The notes beneath the pieces are model-generated. The model was not told the origin of the DNA and searched no databases. It saw only the letters and a program-made list of their open reading frames with translations. Of a stretch of DNA of 8,800 bases, positions 7,303 to 8,800 are shown piece after piece. This DNA comes from Elusimicrobiota bacterium (GTDB lineage: Bacteria; Elusimicrobiota; Elusimicrobia; JACQJN01). The DNA lies in NCBI GenBank assembly GCA_016205085.1, contig JACQJN010000002.1, positions 1 to 8,800 of the forward strand, given 5' to 3'. Positions within the stretch are counted from its first letter, which is position 1. Each line of letters opens with the position of its first letter. The position numbers were made by a program, and so were the translations under genes.

Positions 7303-8800
7303 GTTGCAAGTCGCAAGTTGCAAGTCGCAAGTCATACCACTTGTCGCTTGTCACTCTCTTGCTTGTCACTTGTCACTTGTCACTTGTCACTTGTTCTTGG
7401 GGGGCCATTGAGGATATCCCGGTGGTGGTGAGCGGTAAATATATCGGGACTATCGATATGTACAGCGTGGGCAAGGAGCTTTATCTGGATGTAGAGGATG
7501 TGGGAAAAGTATACGGAGGGCAATCCTACTGGTATCCTGTCTCGGGGCGGATTCTGATACGCTTTAAGAGGGAGTCCGTTAAGTTTATGATCAGTTCGGA
7601 TAAAACCATGGTGGGATCCGCGGAAGTAAAACTCCCCTATCCTATTTTAATTCGCGCCAATAAGGCTTTTATCCCCCTAGACTTTTTTCTGACAAGGGCC
7701 TTCGCCGAGTTGGTGGATATGGACACCTCCTTTGATCCCGGGACTCGGCTGATCAGTATAGAGAAGAGATCCAATGTGGGCCCCATCCAGCACTTCTCCT
7801 ACGCAGACCACACCCGCGTGGTGGTCGAGATGGGATCCGCGCTTTCATTTCAATCCAGCGAAAAAGGTCAGACGAGAATCGGTTTTGTATTTCCGAACGG
7901 ACAGGTAGATTGGACGGAGGAAGTCCGGATTCAGGATGGCTTGGTGAATACCTTAAGCTTTGTTCAGGAGAGGGGGCATGCCCGTTTGGTGGTATCTTTA
8001 GAACAAAAGCCCCTTAGAGTGGCCAAAAGCGAGTTGGGCAATCCCAGGAGACTGGTGGTGGATTTTTTCCGCTCTCAGAGCCCCTCGACGGTGTCCAGTT
8101 CTCAACTTCTGAAACGCCGCATCGTCGTAGATCCTGGGCATGGCGGCAAGGATAGCGGGGCTGTAGGTCGATACAGGTTGGTGGAGAAAGAGGTTGCTCT
8201 CTGGGTGGCCAAGGAGCTGGCTAAACTTCTGCAGGAGGAGGATCAGTTTGAGGTTCTCTTGACGCGGGATTCGGATAAATTTATCCCTCTCTCGGATCGT
8301 TCCCAAATGTCCAATGAGTTTAAAGCGGATGTTTTTATTTCCGTCCACTGCAATGCACACAAGGATAAACGGGAGCAGGGATTTGAAATCTATTATCTTT
8401 CGGAGAAACCCTCCGATCCTTCTGCCGAAAGCGTGGCGCAATATGAAAATGCCTCCTTGGAGTTTGAGGGCAAAGCGGTAGATGGAGAGAAAGCAGAGAC
8501 CACGGCGCATCTTTTAGGGCTTTTGGCTCGGAATGAGTTTATCAATGAGGCAGGGCATTTGAGCGCGCTGATGGCCAAGGAGGTCAAGCGCAGAACAGAT
8601 CTTCCCTACCGTGGAGTGAAACAGGCGGGCTTTTATGTTTTGAGCGGAACGTATGCCCCTGCGGTCCTGGTGGAAATGGGATTTTTGACAAATGCGGGAG
8701 ATGCGGCAAAACTTTCCAATAGGAGTTTTAGGAAAAAACTGGTTTCGGGGCTCTATGCGGGTATTCTGGCTTATGCTAAAAATAAGGAGTGGTTGGAGCA
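7299..8800 (+). CDS. Exported N-acetylmuramoyl-L-alanine amidase (Cu-amine-oxidase-N-like, AMIN, Amidase_3), 3' end outside window
   Basis: The enzyme hydrolyses the bond between N-acetylmuramic acid and L-alanine in peptidoglycan, in the periplasm. The frame is open for 500 codons to the window edge. Residues 1-36 look like a signal peptide: basic n-region with K4, R10 and K11, hydrophobic stretch 15-32, then SWGA; it is encoded by heptamer repeats. About 38-157 resembles a copper-amine-oxidase-N-like domain (AFIPLDFFLTRAFAELVDMD). About 162-265 is AMIN-like (DHTRVVVEMG), a fold that binds the wall. Amidase_3 starts at about 275. Zinc ligands H281 (DPGHGGKDSGA), E296 (LVEKEV) and H350 (ISVHCNAH) and the catalytic E459 (VLVEMGFLTN) are all present. 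Residues 368-425 (SDPSAESVAQYENAS, INEAGHLSALM) resemble the autoinhibitory insert of AmiA/B/C. The ATG at 7299 overlaps the rng stop (ATGA). The GTGs at 7422-7430 are alternative starts, but they would remove the export signal. Confidence 0.9.
   Translation, partial: MSCKSQVASRKSYHLSLVTLLLVTCHLSLVTCSWGAIEDIPVVVSGKYIGTIDMYSVGKELYLDVEDVGKVYGGQSYWYPVSGRILIRFKRESVKFMISSDKTMVGSAEVKLPYPILIRANKAFIPLDFFLTRAFAELVDMDTSFDPGTRLISIEKRSNVGPIQHFSYADHTRVVVEMGSALSFQSSEKGQTRIGFVFPNGQVDWTEEVRIQDGLVNTLSFVQERGHARLVVSLEQKPLRVAKSELGNPRRLVVDFFRSQSPSTVSSSQLLKRRIVVDPGHGGKDSGAVGRYRLVEKEVALWVAKELAKLLQEEDQFEVLLTRDSDKFIPLSDRSQMSNEFKADVFISVHCNAHKDKREQGFEIYYLSEKPSDPSAESVAQYENASLEFEGKAVDGEKAETTAHLLGLLARNEFINEAGHLSALMAKEVKRRTDLPYRGVKQAGFYVLSGTYAPAVLVEMGFLTNAGDAAKLSNRSFRKKLVSGLYAGILAYAKNKEWLE
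7304..7331 (+). repeat. Heptanucleotide repeat array 1, TYGCAAG x4
   Basis: Four contiguous 7-nt units alternate TTGCAAG and TCGCAAG, so this is also a perfect 14-nt unit present twice. The array begins 5 nt after the first base of the amidase ATG and right after the rng stop. In the amidase frame it reads C-K-S-Q-V-A-S-R-K, a polar and basic stretch that serves as the n-region of the predicted signal peptide. No other copy of this unit was seen in the window. Confidence 0.9.
7321..7350 (+). other. Imperfect inverted repeat where the two arrays meet
   Basis: CAAGT (7328-7332) and ACTTG (7339-7343) can pair across the 6-nt loop CATACC. After a symmetric TCG/TCG internal loop, CAAG (7321-7324) and CTTG (7347-7350) can pair again. 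The two repeat families are therefore near reverse complements and could fold in the mRNA 22-52 nt after the start of the amidase gene. The stem is weak and no T-run follows, so it does not look like a terminator. Confidence 0.45.
7339..7395 (+). repeat. Heptanucleotide repeat array 2, ACTTGTC-type, about 8 units
   Basis: The units are ACTTGTC, GCTTGTC, an irregular 8-nt ACTCTCTT, GCTTGTC, three perfect ACTTGTC, then ACTTGTT. Strict 7-nt periodicity holds from 7362 to 7394. In the amidase frame the array encodes the hydrophobic stretch of residues 15-32 (repeating L-V-T-C-H-L-S). The array is followed at once by a G6 run (7399-7404). Spacer TCATACC (7332-7338) separates it from array 1. Heptanucleotide tandem repeats of this kind resemble, in form only, the STRR repeats of cyanobacteria. 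Confidence 0.92.

Noticed and set aside
7321..7350. Rho-independent terminator after rng
   Set aside because: The stem is 5 bp plus 4 bp with an internal loop, GC content is moderate and no T-run follows. It also lies inside the amidase reading frame.
7303..7395. CRISPR array or origin iterons
   Set aside because: Units are 7 nt and contiguous without unique spacers, so it is not CRISPR. There are no DnaA boxes, rep gene or AT-rich tract nearby to suggest an origin.
7998..8510. Long open frame (about 170 codons) on the minus strand
   Set aside because: It lies fully antisense to the amidase catalytic domain, whose zinc ligands and motifs are in the plus-strand frame. The minus-strand product has no recognisable domain. 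The same applies to shorter minus-strand frames over mreB, mreC, mrdA, rodA and rng.

Overview
This window is one long, gene-dense, plus-strand cluster for cell-wall elongation. It starts inside mreB and ends inside an exported cell-wall amidase. The order is mreB (3' part), mreC, mreD, mrdA (PBP2), rodA, a DUF2344/TIGR03936-family gene, rng (RNase G) and an N-acetylmuramoyl-L-alanine amidase (5' part). MreBCD, PBP2 and RodA form the Rod complex of rod-shaped, mostly Gram-negative bacteria. Base composition is near 50% GC by eye, with ATG, GTG and TTG starts. The amidase has an AmiA/B/C-like insert, and rng follows the mre genes as it does in Enterobacteria. I infer a diderm rod-shaped bacterium, probably from an uncultured lineage (Elusimicrobiota or Omnitrophota-like is a guess). 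The phylum cannot be fixed from the sequence alone.

Layout: 1-764 is the C-terminal three quarters of MreB. A 30-nt pyrimidine-only-like spacer leads to mreC (GTG start, no Shine-Dalgarno). From there the genes are packed: mreC/mreD overlap by 1 nt, mreD/mrdA by 8, mrdA/rodA by 8 and rodA/DUF2344 by 8. There is a 17-nt gap with a strong ribosome binding site before rng, and rng/amidase overlap by 4 nt (ATGA). No promoter or terminator is visible inside, so I read it as one polycistronic unit. No stretch over 300 nt lacks a gene.

Functionally, MreB filaments and MreC/MreD position the SEDS glycosyltransferase RodA and the transpeptidase PBP2 for side-wall synthesis, and the amidase cleaves stem peptides from the glycan. 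RNase G and the DUF2344 protein link the cluster to RNA metabolism.

The most unusual part is the rng-amidase junction (about 7304-7395). It looks like an intergenic patch of degenerate heptanucleotide repeats (TYGCAAG, then ACTTGTC). Yet the amidase reading frame runs open through all of it from an ATG overlapping the rng stop. The first repeat family encodes the basic n-region and the second encodes the hydrophobic core of what looks like the amidase signal peptide. Because the unit is 7 nt, gain or loss of one copy would frameshift the gene, so this is a candidate phase-variable locus as well as a candidate case of a signal peptide made from simple repeats. Secondary oddities are a RodA about 75 residues longer than usual with two extra membrane segments, and a short DUF2344 protein that lacks both its usual radical-SAM partner and part of its N-terminal motif region.
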